Positions 26,251 to 36,304 are shown, counted from the stretch's first letter. The stretch is DNA of 64,000 nucleotides from Cotesia glomerata (GCF_020080835.1 NC_058162.1:21520144-21584143), one strand, 5' to 3'. Numbers and translations: made by a program. Notes: a model not told the origin generated them from the letters alone.

Positions 26251-26445
26251 TTAACGTGAGGTTGATCGAGCTCCACGAGATCTTCTGCGATTTACTTTAC
26301 GTCCAACACGTTTAACGGATTTAGGTCCACGGCTTAAAGACCTTCTATTTGAACGACTTCGGGAACGACTCCCTGCTCGCGAACCTTTTCTTGATTTGCT
26401 CCTGGAGCGTGATCGTGATCGTGATCGTGATCTACTTCTAGTCAT
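26251..26445 (-). CDS. P6.9-like Arg/Ser protamine (nucleocapsid DNA-binding protein)
   Basis: 64-residue ORF, ATG at 26445, of which about a third is arginine and another third serine; it opens with seven RS repeats and ends in basic KRVGRKVNRRRSRGAR. Baculovirus and nudivirus P6.9 proteins are short protamine-like proteins of this kind that condense the DNA inside the nucleocapsid. Beside other viral genes (38K, candidate VP39) this is the simplest reading. Low complexity means an unrelated SR-type peptide cannot be excluded. It is divergent with the 780-residue gene across 229 bp. Confidence 0.65.
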   Translation of the reverse strand: MTRSRSRSRSRSRSRSKSRKGSRAGSRSRSRSNRRSLSRGPKSVKRVGRKVNRRRSRGARSTSR

Positions 26446-26674
26446 CTTTTTATTGTTCTAATAAATATAGTTTATTTTTGTAAAATTTTTTTTACGTCAA
26501 TAATTTGACATAAAATCATCAACTTTTAATAATTATAAAGTTTACAGTTCTAATAAAACGTAATAAAAAATAAAAAAATTTTTTTCGCTTAAAAATTTCA
26601 AATAATTCATATGAATTATAAAACAAGATCAATCTATTAATTTTTAGATTCGATTTGATACTTTTCAAAATTTG

Positions 26675-29017
26675 ATGATGCAAAAGAAGAATCAATTTAA
26701 AATAATAAAACCTTTTTGTTTGATACTTTTATTAGTAACTATTACGCAAATACTATACACTTCAGTAAAAGAAGCTTATTTCGTAAAAATGAAACACTTG
26801 TTAAGGTTATTAAAGGATAGTTCACTTGAAGATAACAAACAATTATACGATTCTGTCGTAGTATTAGCAAACTATGATACTCCATGGTTGACAAATGATG
26901 ACATGATGTTTCTCACAGCTTCAGAATTTGATAATATAAGTCTGTACAAATTATTTATACACGTCGAAAATATAAAATCAGTTACAGACGATGCATTTTT
27001 CAAAGAAATAGACACGCTCATTCTAGAAAATTTTGGTGACAATGAATTACGTGAACTGAAGATAACGTCGATGACAAATTTAAATGTGGTAAATTCTTTG
27101 ATTATAGCATTGCTAACAATACCAATAAACACATTTACAGTTAATATAAGCAAAACTAAATTTTCAGTTGAAAAGAGTTTAGAAAACAGTTTACCTATAA
27201 GCCCTCTAAAAATGCTGCTAAAGAATCCGGCTCTGTTGGACGCTAATGACGTAATCCACAAATCGTATCGCTGTGAAAAAAAGATCGAGTCAATCGATAT
27301 TTACGTTGGACCACCTGTTCACTATGATGACTTCACGAATTTATTGTGCGTGTTAATGAAAATACCAAGCAACGAACTGTGGCAATCAAGCCACAAAAAC
27401 CATGGTTACGAAACTCAAATGATTATCGTCAATAATTTGAGAATCATTAACACTGAATTGAATGATCCGAAAGTGAGTAAAATCATTGAATCGTTGATAA
27501 AACTGCAAGTTCTCAAAATTCAGGATATTAAGACCGCAGTCGACAGTGCACTAAGTGCTTTGCATCATAACCAATTATATGAACAAAATCGTTCTGAAAA
27601 TGATGCAACAAGTAACGAAAAATTTGAGATGAGTAATATACCTGCTCAACTAAGGACACCATTACAGCATATACTTTTGATAAGTTACATATTTAACAGT
27701 GAACAAGAGTTATCATTGAATAATCTGGACAGGGCAGTGCTGGCAGCTTTGAACCATGAATTGATTGATTTGAAGATCGACATATCATACAGCCCATTGT
27801 CATCGCTGTTGAACTCTTCATTGCCGTCAGATATCGAAATATGCGACAACCTGGATCGCGGGACAGTAAAGTCGATATTGGCGTCGTACAATAACTTTCA
27901 AAATAATATTCCATTGATTCAGTTAAACACAATAGCCTGTCCGTTGATTTACAAGCAATTTATAGCAATATTTCCATTTTACAACGGAAATATAATAAAT
28001 ATCGTCAAATGCAATGAAGTCAGTGAGTTGAATTGTGACGGAAGTTATGACGTGGTGTCGTTATGCCCTCATCCGACTTACAATCCGTCATATATATCAG
28101 ATACAGTTATAAAAAAGTTAGAATTGCTGATATCGTTCTTAGAATTCGACGGTAATTACAGTAATTTTGAAAAGATTATCAACTTGATACCTTTTGATGT
28201 CGACGATATGTCCTATATTATGACCATAATGTTTTCAATGACAAATATTGTTTACGTAACTGTTTGTGCTGCTGTTTACACGTATCATATGAGCATATTC
28301 AAACATTATCATGTTCAAAGTATGTATCGGTTGACAAGTATTCTTGGTCCCGATGCTTACAAATTAGTTTTAAATAACAATATAAACTTGCCGCCAATCC
28401 AAGAACGAACTAGCCAATTACATTTAATGTCCATAAACGCACTGTTTCCAGCGCAATTGCACTTAGCTAATGTTCCACTAGATAAATTTGACAATACGAT
28501 AACAAATGATAATAACGTTAATAAGTACAACTTGAACAAACATTTCAGTAAAACTTATCCCGAGTATATTGTATGGTTGTACTTATTGTCGCTGACTAAT
28601 GCTCATAAAGAACGCGATGATGATCTTATCAAACGTGAAAATTACTTACTGATGATGCTACGCAACACTGTTGAAAATCCTCACGAGTTGCATTATATTA
28701 AGCAGAAATTGCAGCATAATGTAAGCGAACTTAACACTAAATTTTCTGTGGGAACAAATTATCAAATGATTGATTTTAATAATAATGATATTGATATAGA
28801 AGAAACCCGTGCGACGGGTGAAGAGATTACAGGAGAAATAACGGATCGTGTTAATCGTCAACCGGAACAACATGATGTTGGTATTATTTATCGGTATTTA
28901 ATTAACAATAAATGTAACCTACAAAATGATGTATGGGGATTATTGTATTTTATGTTACGCACAAAGAATGTTGATGATTTTATTGATTGTATTAAATGTT
29001 ACATTGACGATTTATAA
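26675..29017 (+). CDS. Virus-like large membrane protein of unknown function (780 residues)
   Basis: The longest viral ORF here, intronless. The ATG at 26675 follows an in-frame TTG that I do not use; a second ATG at 26678 is equally possible. A hydrophobic N-terminal segment (about 12-32, LILLLVTITQILY) could be a signal anchor. A second hydrophobic stretch lies at about 512-535 (MFSMTNIVYVTVCAAVY). The rest is soluble, Asn/Leu/Ile-rich, with paired cysteines near 440-475 (KCNEVSELNC, SLCPHP). It has the size of a large nudivirus envelope or virion protein, but I find no chitin-binding domain or P74-type C-terminal anchors. Family unassigned. No breaks are seen in 2.3 kb, which suggests selection for function. 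Confidence 0.75.
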   Translation: MMQKKNQFKIIKPFCLILLLVTITQILYTSVKEAYFVKMKHLLRLLKDSSLEDNKQLYDSVVVLANYDTPWLTNDDMMFLTASEFDNISLYKLFIHVENIKSVTDDAFFKEIDTLILENFGDNELRELKITSMTNLNVVNSLIIALLTIPINTFTVNISKTKFSVEKSLENSLPISPLKMLLKNPALLDANDVIHKSYRCEKKIESIDIYVGPPVHYDDFTNLLCVLMKIPSNELWQSSHKNHGYETQMIIVNNLRIINTELNDPKVSKIIESLIKLQVLKIQDIKTAVDSALSALHHNQLYEQNRSENDATSNEKFEMSNIPAQLRTPLQHILLISYIFNSEQELSLNNLDRAVLAALNHELIDLKIDISYSPLSSLLNSSLPSDIEICDNLDRGTVKSILASYNNFQNNIPLIQLNTIACPLIYKQFIAIFPFYNGNIINIVKCNEVSELNCDGSYDVVSLCPHPTYNPSYISDTVIKKLELLISFLEFDGNYSNFEKIINLIPFDVDDMSYIMTIMFSMTNIVYVTVCAAVYTYHMSIFKHYHVQSMYRLTSILGPDAYKLVLNNNINLPPIQERTSQLHLMSINALFPAQLHLANVPLDKFDNTITNDNNVNKYNLNKHFSKTYPEYIVWLYLLSLTNAHKERDDDLIKRENYLLMMLRNTVENPHELHYIKQKLQHNVSELNTKFSVGTNYQMIDFNNNDIDIEETRATGEEITGEITDRVNRQPEQHDVGIIYRYLINNKCNLQNDVWGLLYFMLRTKNVDDFIDCIKCYIDDL

Positions 29018-29642
29018 TTTTAGTTTTGTTTGATTTTTATGATTATTAATTTTTCACTTTCCAAGTTTTTAAAGTTTGAAATTTAAAAAAAAATTGGAAA
29101 GTTATTAGTTCAATCCGATTTTTAAAAATCGAGTTCTTATGATCACTTAGATCTAATGAAAGTTTAAAGTCAATGGGTCAAAATGTTTCAAGAATACTTA
29201 AAATAAAAAAAATTTATATGTTTTCTTGAGATAACTTTAAAACTTGCTGACCAATCGACATTAAAATTAATACAAACTTTTCGTGCTAAAAAAAGATATC
29301 ACCGTTACACAACTTTTTAAAAAAAGAACTGATCTGAAACAATTTTTAGATTTTTTGAGTCCGAAAAACTAAAAAATCAACTAATTTATAAATTTTTTTA
29401 ACGCTTCGAGTTTGAAATAGCGAAAAAGTTCAAGAATGGCTTGCAAGGTCAACGTTTTCCAAATTTTTTGTTATATCACTAATTGAACAAAAGATCTGAT
29501 TATAGATTATAAGCTCTAAACAATGAATCCAAGAGAGAATTATTGAGTTAATCAGTTTAATTAATTTATTTAAATAAATAGTTTTTATTAGTACTAGAAT
29601 TTTAAAAACTATAAACGGATAACTATACAAATAAATATAAAA
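29018..29642. other. Intergenic gap with promoter motif
   Basis: 625 bp AT-rich, no gene. The TTAGTAC at 29588 near its right end is described separately. Confidence 0.4.
29588..29594 (+). promoter_or_regulatory. TTAGTAC motif before the 238-residue ORF
   Basis: Starts 55 bases before the ATG at 29643. Confidence 0.45.
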
Positions 29643-30359
29643 ATGGATAAAGTTTTTGGGGTTTTTGATAAAGAATACGACTCTAATGATATGTATCAAC
29701 AAATAGCACGATCAATTGGTACAAATGATGGTATACTCAAAAAAATATACAACAATGACAAAGCAGCATTTGATAGAAATTTAATAGATAAATTAATATC
29801 GCTCTGTCAAAAAAAAGAATACGGTATAAATGATTTACTCGAACTAGAAGATATCGTAAAATTGTCCATATTCTCAGAATACATTGAAGAAAAAAATATC
29901 GAACGTTTGAGTATATTGGAAAAATATTTAGACGCTTATTTATCGGCGATTTGTAAAAGTAAAAATTTAAACTTTTTTATGATGCGCAATAAATTGCTAC
30001 CATTATTACGTGTAAAAACAAAACCACCGGTTGGTGAGTTGGACATACTATCAAAGGGTAAAGTTATTATGAAGTACCCGGAATTAGTTAATAATCGTAA
30101 AATTAATAACAACGTTGATATTGCTCACATGATACGCGCACAGCAATTACACGTACGTAATTCTCCGTGTGAAGAAGTAACTTATGTTGATTCTACTAAT
30201 TCATTTGGTGACAAACAAATCGTGTTAACTGGGCCTATTTTTACAACTGTTGCTACAGGCATGATTAATTTACAAAATATTATGTTAAGAAATGATAATG
30301 ATATGGGAATTACTGTCAAGCCATTTTTGGAAGTCAATACCGTTAATTGGGATGTTTGA
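29643..30359 (+). CDS. Virus-like protein of unknown function (238 residues)
   Basis: Intronless ORF, ATG at 29643. Not recognised. The N-terminal half is charged and helical (KKEYGINDLLELEDIVKL); the C-terminal third (about 165-238) is likely beta-rich (VTYVDSTNSFGDKQIVLTG). No signal or membrane segment. First of five consecutive plus-strand viral ORFs from 29.6 to 32.1 kb. Confidence 0.65.
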   Translation: MDKVFGVFDKEYDSNDMYQQIARSIGTNDGILKKIYNNDKAAFDRNLIDKLISLCQKKEYGINDLLELEDIVKLSIFSEYIEEKNIERLSILEKYLDAYLSAICKSKNLNFFMMRNKLLPLLRVKTKPPVGELDILSKGKVIMKYPELVNNRKINNNVDIAHMIRAQQLHVRNSPCEEVTYVDSTNSFGDKQIVLTGPIFTTVATGMINLQNIMLRNDNDMGITVKPFLEVNTVNWDV

Positions 30360-30597
30360 TATACTTTTATTTGTGTAAATGGATTTTTAAATTATAATAC
30401 ATTGGAAAATTCTTTTTTTCAATTTAAATTTCCCACCTATTGGTTTTAAACATACGTGCATGCGCTTCAACCATTTTAAATAACGCCCGCCATTTTATCT
30501 GCAAAACATTTCTTCTGTTTTATCTTTAAATTATGAGTTTTAATGAGTGAAGTGATTAGAAAAAAAAAATTTATGTTTTATTAAATAATGAATATTA

Positions 30598-30604
30598 TTA
30601 GTAC
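30598..30604 (+). promoter_or_regulatory. TTAGTAC motif before the small-gene cassette
   Basis: Starts 54 bases before the ATG at 30652. Confidence 0.45.
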
Positions 30605-30651
30605 CGTGAATAAATTATAGTTTAAAATCATCATAATCATAGCTTATAACA

Positions 30652-31083
30652 ATGCGTTTGTCACACGAATACTTCATGAGTGTACTTTCAGATCCAATAT
30701 TTCTCAACAGAGTTAAAATCCACGCAAACGATGATTTTAAAACACGCTCGATCCAAGTGACTAATGAAGAAGCGTGCAAATATTTTTGGATGAAAGTATG
30801 GATGGATATACTGATACCGGCTTACCAAAAACTTGAATTTTACCGCGAAGTTGAAGACAATAATTTAATAGTACATATTAACGCACTTGACTATCCTGAG
30901 TACAATTACGTTAATTTATTAGGTGTTCCACCAACATGGACACAGTTGCACTATGTCAGTACAATAGCGCAAAGTAAAAAAAATCCGTTTTTAAAGCCAA
31001 TATTCAACTCTTCAGGAGTATTCATAGCTTATCTAATTGCCGCAATGATAATTACTTTCTATTACATACTTAAAGAATTCTAA
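30652..31083 (+). CDS. Virus-like tail-anchored protein (143 residues)
   Basis: Intronless ORF, ATG at 30652. A soluble domain (about 1-120, aromatic-rich, with a GVPPTW motif) is followed by one C-terminal membrane segment (about 121-140, VFIAYLIAAMIITFYYIL), so it should be tail-anchored. Small conserved nudivirus/baculovirus membrane proteins with this layout exist (for example Ac78 and Ac81 types), but I cannot assign it. Only 31 bp separate it from the next gene. Confidence 0.65.
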   Translation: MRLSHEYFMSVLSDPIFLNRVKIHANDDFKTRSIQVTNEEACKYFWMKVWMDILIPAYQKLEFYREVEDNNLIVHINALDYPEYNYVNLLGVPPTWTQLHYVSTIAQSKKNPFLKPIFNSSGVFIAYLIAAMIITFYYILKEF

Positions 31084-31114
31084 ATTTGAATAAACTTATT
31101 AGTAGTAGCAATAA

Positions 31115-31498
31115 ATGACAATGGATCTGACACACGATAAATATTACTTAAGAAAACTTACCAGAGATTATGGAGAAAACTTTTTTTCTTATTCAGGATT
31201 CATAGCATGTATATTTTCGTTTATAATGTTTATGGTTACTGTATCTGTTTACATGTCATTCTGTTTGATAAAAGAGGACATCAAACATGAGAAGAAGGCA
31301 AAACAGTTGACCTCTGAACCTGAAAAGAAAATTGATTTGAAAGATAATCAAACTAGTTATAAGTTGGACACCAAAAACAAAGAAAAATATGTTTCTTCAC
31401 CTCAAATTGATCCTAAGTTTCCATACGCACAGCCGAGAAAAATTAATACCAAAAAAACTGTCGATGAATTAAATACAACATTCAAAACAACTAAATAG
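31115..31498 (+). CDS. Virus-like single-pass membrane protein (127 residues)
   Basis: ATG at 31115 (a second ATG two codons later). One long hydrophobic stretch at about residues 26-52 (FIACIFSFIMFMVTVSVYMSF), then a Lys-rich hydrophilic tail of about 75 residues. Such layout suits an envelope protein with a short N-terminus and a basic tail. No family recognised. Start is 31 bp after the stop of the tail-anchored gene. Confidence 0.6.
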   Translation: MTMDLTHDKYYLRKLTRDYGENFFSYSGFIACIFSFIMFMVTVSVYMSFCLIKEDIKHEKKAKQLTSEPEKKIDLKDNQTSYKLDTKNKEKYVSSPQIDPKFPYAQPRKINTKKTVDELNTTFKTTK

Positions 31499-31521
31499 TA
31501 AGCGTATTTTAGTTGAGAAAA

Positions 31522-31707
31522 ATGCCAAAAAAAATAGCTTCCGACGAAGAAATAATCAGAATTATTCTTCTATCTGTTTATATCTTTTTCGCATTACTTT
31601 TAATGTTCCCCAATATGTTTAAACGTAAAGTCCAAGCTAAACCGAAATCTCAGACAGCTAAATCTGGTGATGATAAAGCGCCTGAAGCAGATAAAGAAAA
31701 AAAATAA
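31522..31707 (+). CDS. Virus-like small membrane protein (61 residues)
   Basis: ATG at 31522 (the open frame has a TTG three codons upstream that I reject). Hydrophobic segment about 12-31 (IILLSVYIFFALLLMFPNMF), then a Lys/Ala/Pro-rich basic tail. Similar in plan to the gene before it, and to tiny envelope proteins such as PIF-7, but length alone cannot assign it. TAAG occurs about 25 bases upstream. Only 23 bp after the previous stop. Confidence 0.5.
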   Translation: MPKKIASDEEIIRIILLSVYIFFALLLMFPNMFKRKVQAKPKSQTAKSGDDKAPEADKEKK

Positions 31708-31775
31708 TTTAGCATTTAGTTAAAGTAGTTATATATTTAGACAACAAGTAAGGAGTAAATTTTAGTACCTCTAAA

Positions 31776-32144
31776 ATGATTATTTATGATACAATAGAGA
31801 AATTACAAGAAAAATTAACAGTGACAGTGATAAGGTTTTCTGAGTATTGGCTTTTATTTAATCCAAAAGATAAAGATGAATTGAATTTGGTATTATGCAA
31901 TGAAATTGATGAAGACAGAAAAAAAATGAAACATACGTACTACATTAAACTAAGTAAAGGCGATGATATTGATATCATGTCATCATTTGAACAAGCGCTA
32001 GACACTTTGAATCTAGATCGCTTGGTTAGAATACGAATTGTTGATACTGATCATCATCACAAATTATCGATTAAATTGACGTGCGTTTTGAAGACAATAG
32101 CTCAACATAAACTCGTTGATAAAATTACTTATTCTTTGATTTAA
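31776..32144 (+). CDS. Virus-like protein of unknown function (122 residues)
   Basis: ATG at 31776, intronless. Soluble, mixed charge, likely alpha/beta; a DTDHHH cluster lies near residue 88. TAAG occurs at about 31749. Not recognised. Last gene of the small plus-strand cassette; its 3' end faces the 38K gene across 500 bp of empty sequence. Confidence 0.55.
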   Translation: MIIYDTIEKLQEKLTVTVIRFSEYWLLFNPKDKDELNLVLCNEIDEDRKKMKHTYYIKLSKGDDIDIMSSFEQALDTLNLDRLVRIRIVDTDHHHKLSIKLTCVLKTIAQHKLVDKITYSLI

Positions 32145-32644
32145 ATAGTACTTTTATTAAATTTGTATTAGAATATTTGACAGTTTTAAGATTCTTTTTG
32201 CTTGACAAAATCCAAAATAATTTCAACAAGACTTTGAAACAATAGTAATAAAATTTTAAGAAAAGTTAAAAACTTCCACTGAATCAGTTGAAGTTTAGTG
32301 AATTTGAAGAAAATCATAAAATTTTAAATTATCTTAAATGAGAAAAAAAAAAACATTTTTTGTTGACTAAATCTGAAAGAAGAAATATGCATGAAAAGAA
32401 TAGAAATTTCCACTACAAAATGAATTAATGATATTAAGAAATATAATAACTATTTCGCAATGATTAATTAATGGATAAGAAAAGTATTAGCTACGTTACA
32501 AAAAATTTAATTTATCTAAAATAATTAATCAATAATTTCCAGTACTTATCAACATTAAAAATATTCAAACCAATGCGATGTTTATGGCGCAATTGGACCA
32601 GCTATTACTTCAAACTCATTAGTAAATAATTTATTTTTTCATTT
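32145..32644. other. Convergent intergenic gap, nothing recognised
   Basis: AT-rich sequence between the 3' ends of the 122-residue gene and 38K. Confidence 0.4.
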
Positions 32645-33547
32645 TTACCAATTTAATGTACTAACATACGAAATACCATCATGAGATTCACAATAATCTT
32701 TAATTTTTGTAATTTCCTTCAATGCCCACGTATAAAACTGTGTCAAGTCTTCAACTTTACTCTTCCCCGGGACATTAACATAAAGCATGTAATCGTTAGT
32801 AAAATTGCTTGGCAAATCGTCAACGATGCATGAAAACGTAATTTCACGTACTTGATATCTCGTATATAATTCGGCCATTACAATTCCTATGCCTTTATTC
32901 GAACCACACGATTGCAAGGTCGGTCTTGTGATAGTTACATCAAAAAAGTTTTCCGGTATTTTCACGGTTCTTAAAGAATCGCGCACGTGTTCAGATGTAC
33001 CGTGAGACCATAACACAATGTAATTAAATATACGTTTGAATTCATTTAACTGATCGATCAGTTGCCGTGAACGAGATCTAATTGAATCGTCTATCAAAGT
33101 ATCGTCTAGATCAAGAACAACGACACTTGCACGTGTTAAACCAGATGATTCATATGTTTCTGATAAGCTTCTAAGCCTATCATTTAGTACCTCGAATGAT
33201 AAACTCTCTTTGTGTTTCATGTAATGCGTGTAATGATGCAAATCTTGTATGTCCAAATACTCTTCCGACATTTGCTGGCTATTTCCACAAAACAGAACCA
33301 ATGTTATTTGGTGCATCAACTTTTTTTCTGAAAATTTTGATGTTTTATTTTTGGTCAAGGATGGCACAGGCTCGGTTATTGTTATCGTTTTTCTATTTGT
33401 CTTATCATATTTAAATACATGCTCAAAATAAGTACGACATAATGCCCAAATTATATCGTTTCGTTTTGATATTATTTTTTTGTACTGATTCGGACTGTAT
33501 TCCGAACGAAGTTTATCGTCGTGATATAAGTAGAGTAAACAATTCAT
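32645..33547 (-). CDS. 38K: 38K protein, HAD-type phosphatase, endogenous nudivirus
   Basis: Intronless 300-residue ORF, ATG at 33547. All four HAD/CTD-phosphatase motifs are visible: motif I DLDDT at 146-150, motif II serine in LWS at 179-181, motif III lysine in NKGI at 218, and motif IV VDD at 242-244. Length and architecture (about 140-residue N-terminal region, then the HAD domain) match 38K, a conserved baculovirus/nudivirus protein needed for nucleocapsid assembly and reported to dephosphorylate P6.9. Both the catalytic aspartates and the frame are intact, so an active enzyme is likely. A TTAGTAA motif lies 51-57 bases upstream. The P6.9-like gene 6 kb away is its expected substrate. 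Confidence 0.85.
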   Translation of the reverse strand: MNCLLYLYHDDKLRSEYSPNQYKKIISKRNDIIWALCRTYFEHVFKYDKTNRKTITITEPVPSLTKNKTSKFSEKKLMHQITLVLFCGNSQQMSEEYLDIQDLHHYTHYMKHKESLSFEVLNDRLRSLSETYESSGLTRASVVVLDLDDTLIDDSIRSRSRQLIDQLNEFKRIFNYIVLWSHGTSEHVRDSLRTVKIPENFFDVTITRPTLQSCGSNKGIGIVMAELYTRYQVREITFSCIVDDLPSNFTNDYMLYVNVPGKSKVEDLTQFYTWALKEITKIKDYCESHDGISYVSTLNW

Positions 33548-33597
33548 TTTGTTATTCTATTAATAGACGATTTTTAATAATTATTATTGTTTATTCA

Positions 33598-33604
33598 TTA
33601 CTAA
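33598..33604 (-). promoter_or_regulatory. TTAGTAA motif before 38K
   Basis: On the minus strand, 51-57 bases before the ATG at 33547. Confidence 0.45.
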
Positions 33605-33820
33605 TAAATAAATTATAAATATAAATTTATTATTAATTTTTAACTTTCAGATAAAAAAAATTAAATATTTGTAAAAATTGGGAAAATTTATTTCACGCTG
33701 AATTCTAAAAGTCGAGTTTTCATCGGATCAATCAGAATTATGTTTGCGATAATTACTTTTCAAATGAGAGATATATTATAAACTCTAGTTTTGTGCTTAA
33801 AAAATTCAATTATTTGCGAA

Positions 33821-34356
33821 TATCAATACTGCCATTCTAATACGTCGTATCCTACAAAATTTGACAAGTTGGCTTCTTTGGAAAAATGGAATCATAACAA
33901 TATTATGCAAGTCATATTGAAATTTTAAAAGTCAAATAGTTTAATAACGAGGGTAAAAGACCCCATTAGTGGCGGAGACCCCATTACTGACACTTTCTTT
34001 GATTTTGGTACTTATTCAATTAATGAAATCATTAATTTCAATAATGAATATATTGTTTCTAATGTTTAAGACCTTTAGATCGAAACGAAGTTCACGTAAA
34101 CCTACGTAAAATTTGACGTAAAGTATACGCTAACAGTAGAGCAACAGTTGTACTTAAAACTGTTGACGTCAAGTTAACGTTAACTTTCCGCAACTTCACG
34201 TTAACTTTAAGCGAACCTTTCGGAAAATTCCGGCAGTAGATTTACGCTAAATTGACGCGAAGTTAACGTAAAGTTGACGTAAATCATTGAACATCAACTT
34301 AATTGATGGTCAACCCGTGCCAACTGGGATAACGTATTAGAATGGCAGTATCGATA
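33821..34356. repeat. MITE with TATCAATACTGCCATTCTAA ends
   Basis: Left end TATCAATACTGCCATTCTAA and right end TTAGAATGGCAGTATCGATA are inverted repeats with one mismatch; length about 536 bp. Its middle is rich in GTTAACGT-type palindromic words. It lies between 38K and the 290-residue gene. Confidence 0.75.
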
Positions 34357-34545
34357 TGTATGTTTTTAATTGTTTTGAGCTTAAAAAAATCTGAAGTTTA
34401 TCAAATCTTTATTATTTACTTTCTTCGTCTCAATAAATTAGAAAATTAGTTACTAAATTAGATCCCACTTCAATATTTCAAATTTTATTTGCATCTTGAA
34501 GCATTTATGAATTGTTAATGCGTATAAAAAATTAATTTAATCTGT

Positions 34546-35418
34546 TCAATTAAACCTAATTTGTTTCAGTTCCATAATTGCATTCACATCAAATGTTTTC
34601 GTTGTTTTATCAAGGTTTTTCATGGATTCATTGATCAACTTAGCAATAACTTCACCTTTCTTCTTCATCGCAGCGTCTGTTATATTAACTAATTTACCAA
34701 ATTCATCTACGAAGTCTTTTAAAGATATCGTATAATCTTTATGACTGTTAAATATTGGCGTGTAAAATATTCTTCCCTCAGTGATGTGAGATATCAAAAT
34801 ACTTATTTTGACTATAAATTGGTTAAGATCAGCACACCGTTCGTTGTACTGTTGAGCGGCTTTATTTTTTTGTGATTTTAAGTTAAAATACTTTTTCCAA
34901 TAAAGCTGACTCTTCTTTGCGCGATCACTGTCGGATTCAAAATCATTCTCTTGATATATATGCCGATTTCTTTCAAGTCCGTCGTGTTCTTTTGCAATGT
35001 CAATATACGTCTGTTTCGATGAATCAAGATCCTCTATACATTTCAAAACTTGTTTGTTAAAATCTGTCTGTATGTCCGATAAAAAACTTTTTAGATCTTT
35101 TACTAATTTATCATAAGTGGTAGTAACTGTTTTATATTCTTTATAAAATTCTATAGAAATATTTTCAAGTTTTATGTCTCTTATATATTTATTACATTCA
35201 TTATTCAGTACATTACATACTTTATCAATGTAACGACATAATGTAATAATAAAATTATTCAGCTCTATCATTTTACTTTTAAACCTATTATCGCGGAAAT
35301 TAATCATGTTCAATGACAATCCAGCATAATTGTTTGGCGAATGCTCTAGGGAATCAACTCTGTTCCTCAGTAATGCCGGGATTGTTGGATATGAATTTCT
35401 ATTGTTTAGCTGACTCAT
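34546..35418 (-). CDS. Virus-like coiled-coil-prone protein (290 residues)
   Basis: Intronless ORF, ATG at 35418. Highly helical and charged, with long Leu/Ile/Lys/Glu stretches between about residues 50 and 180 that suggest coiled coil or helical bundle; few prolines after residue 30. No membrane segment. Not recognised; a structural virion protein is a guess. Plus strand just upstream reads CTATAGTATAA, the nonamer core in the opposite orientation. Confidence 0.65.
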   Translation of the reverse strand: MSQLNNRNSYPTIPALLRNRVDSLEHSPNNYAGLSLNMINFRDNRFKSKMIELNNFIITLCRYIDKVCNVLNNECNKYIRDIKLENISIEFYKEYKTVTTTYDKLVKDLKSFLSDIQTDFNKQVLKCIEDLDSSKQTYIDIAKEHDGLERNRHIYQENDFESDSDRAKKSQLYWKKYFNLKSQKNKAAQQYNERCADLNQFIVKISILISHITEGRIFYTPIFNSHKDYTISLKDFVDEFGKLVNITDAAMKKKGEVIAKLINESMKNLDKTTKTFDVNAIMELKQIRFN

Positions 35419-35919
35419 TTTTAATAAATTTTGCTTTAACTATAGTATAATAAATTAGTTTCAAAAAATTAATAATCTTATTCTTCATTCGATTAATATT
35501 AAGGTAGTACCTTCGGTTAGAGATTAACCCTTCAAAATTTCATTAAATTTGACATGTTACTAAAGTATAGTAAGATACTAAGCTAACTAAATTTTTCAAA
35601 AATTCAAGAAAACCAGTCAAAATATTGAGATTTTAAAGTTGTAGAGTTAAACATTGTCTTATAAGAAATTAGAGTTTTTATTTTATTTTACAAAAAGTAA
35701 CGTTCAGATTTCAATAAAAATGTAGGTGATGAAAAGAAAAAAATATCAAATTAATAAACAAAAACTTTCAAAAGTTACCTCTATCTCTCTTTCTCTAATA
35801 CGACTTTACATAGGAAAATCAACTACGTAAATTGAATAAAGCTTTTTATGGAATACTACACAGAAAAAAATTTTCAATTTTCTTAACAGAAGGTTAAAAA
35901 AATGTCCTTGAATCAAGTA

Positions 35920-36230
35920 GGGGAAGGGGGGGGGGGCAAAATGGGCCCCTTAAGAAAAAAATGTTGATATCCTTGTTGTTTTCCTCTGGTTTTACTTTTT
36001 TTTTAGTCCCTTGCCAAGTATTTGACCTCAATTTGCTCTGTTCATTAAAAATAAAAAATTGAAAATGTGGGGCAAAATGGGCCACCTTCATAAAATTTTT
36101 ATAATATGAGTTTTTCAGCTCGTTTTACTTTTTTTGGCCTTTTACTGAGTTTATGGTATTGATTTTTTTGTGTATATCGAAATTAAAAAATTGAGAAAAG
36201 TGGGGTGAAACGGGCCCCCCAAAAAACTCA
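35920..36230. repeat. Degenerate tandem repeat with GGGGCAAAATGGGCC
   Basis: Three diverged units of about 135 bp, each with a G-rich phrase (GGGGCAAAATGGGCCCC, GGGGCAAAATGGGCC, GGGGTGAAACGGGCC). Confidence 0.65.
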
Positions 36231-36304
36231 ATATGTTTCTTACTTGTTTTATATTTTGAATTTTTTTATTATGTATTCAGTATAAGAAATTAGGATAACA
36301 ATAG

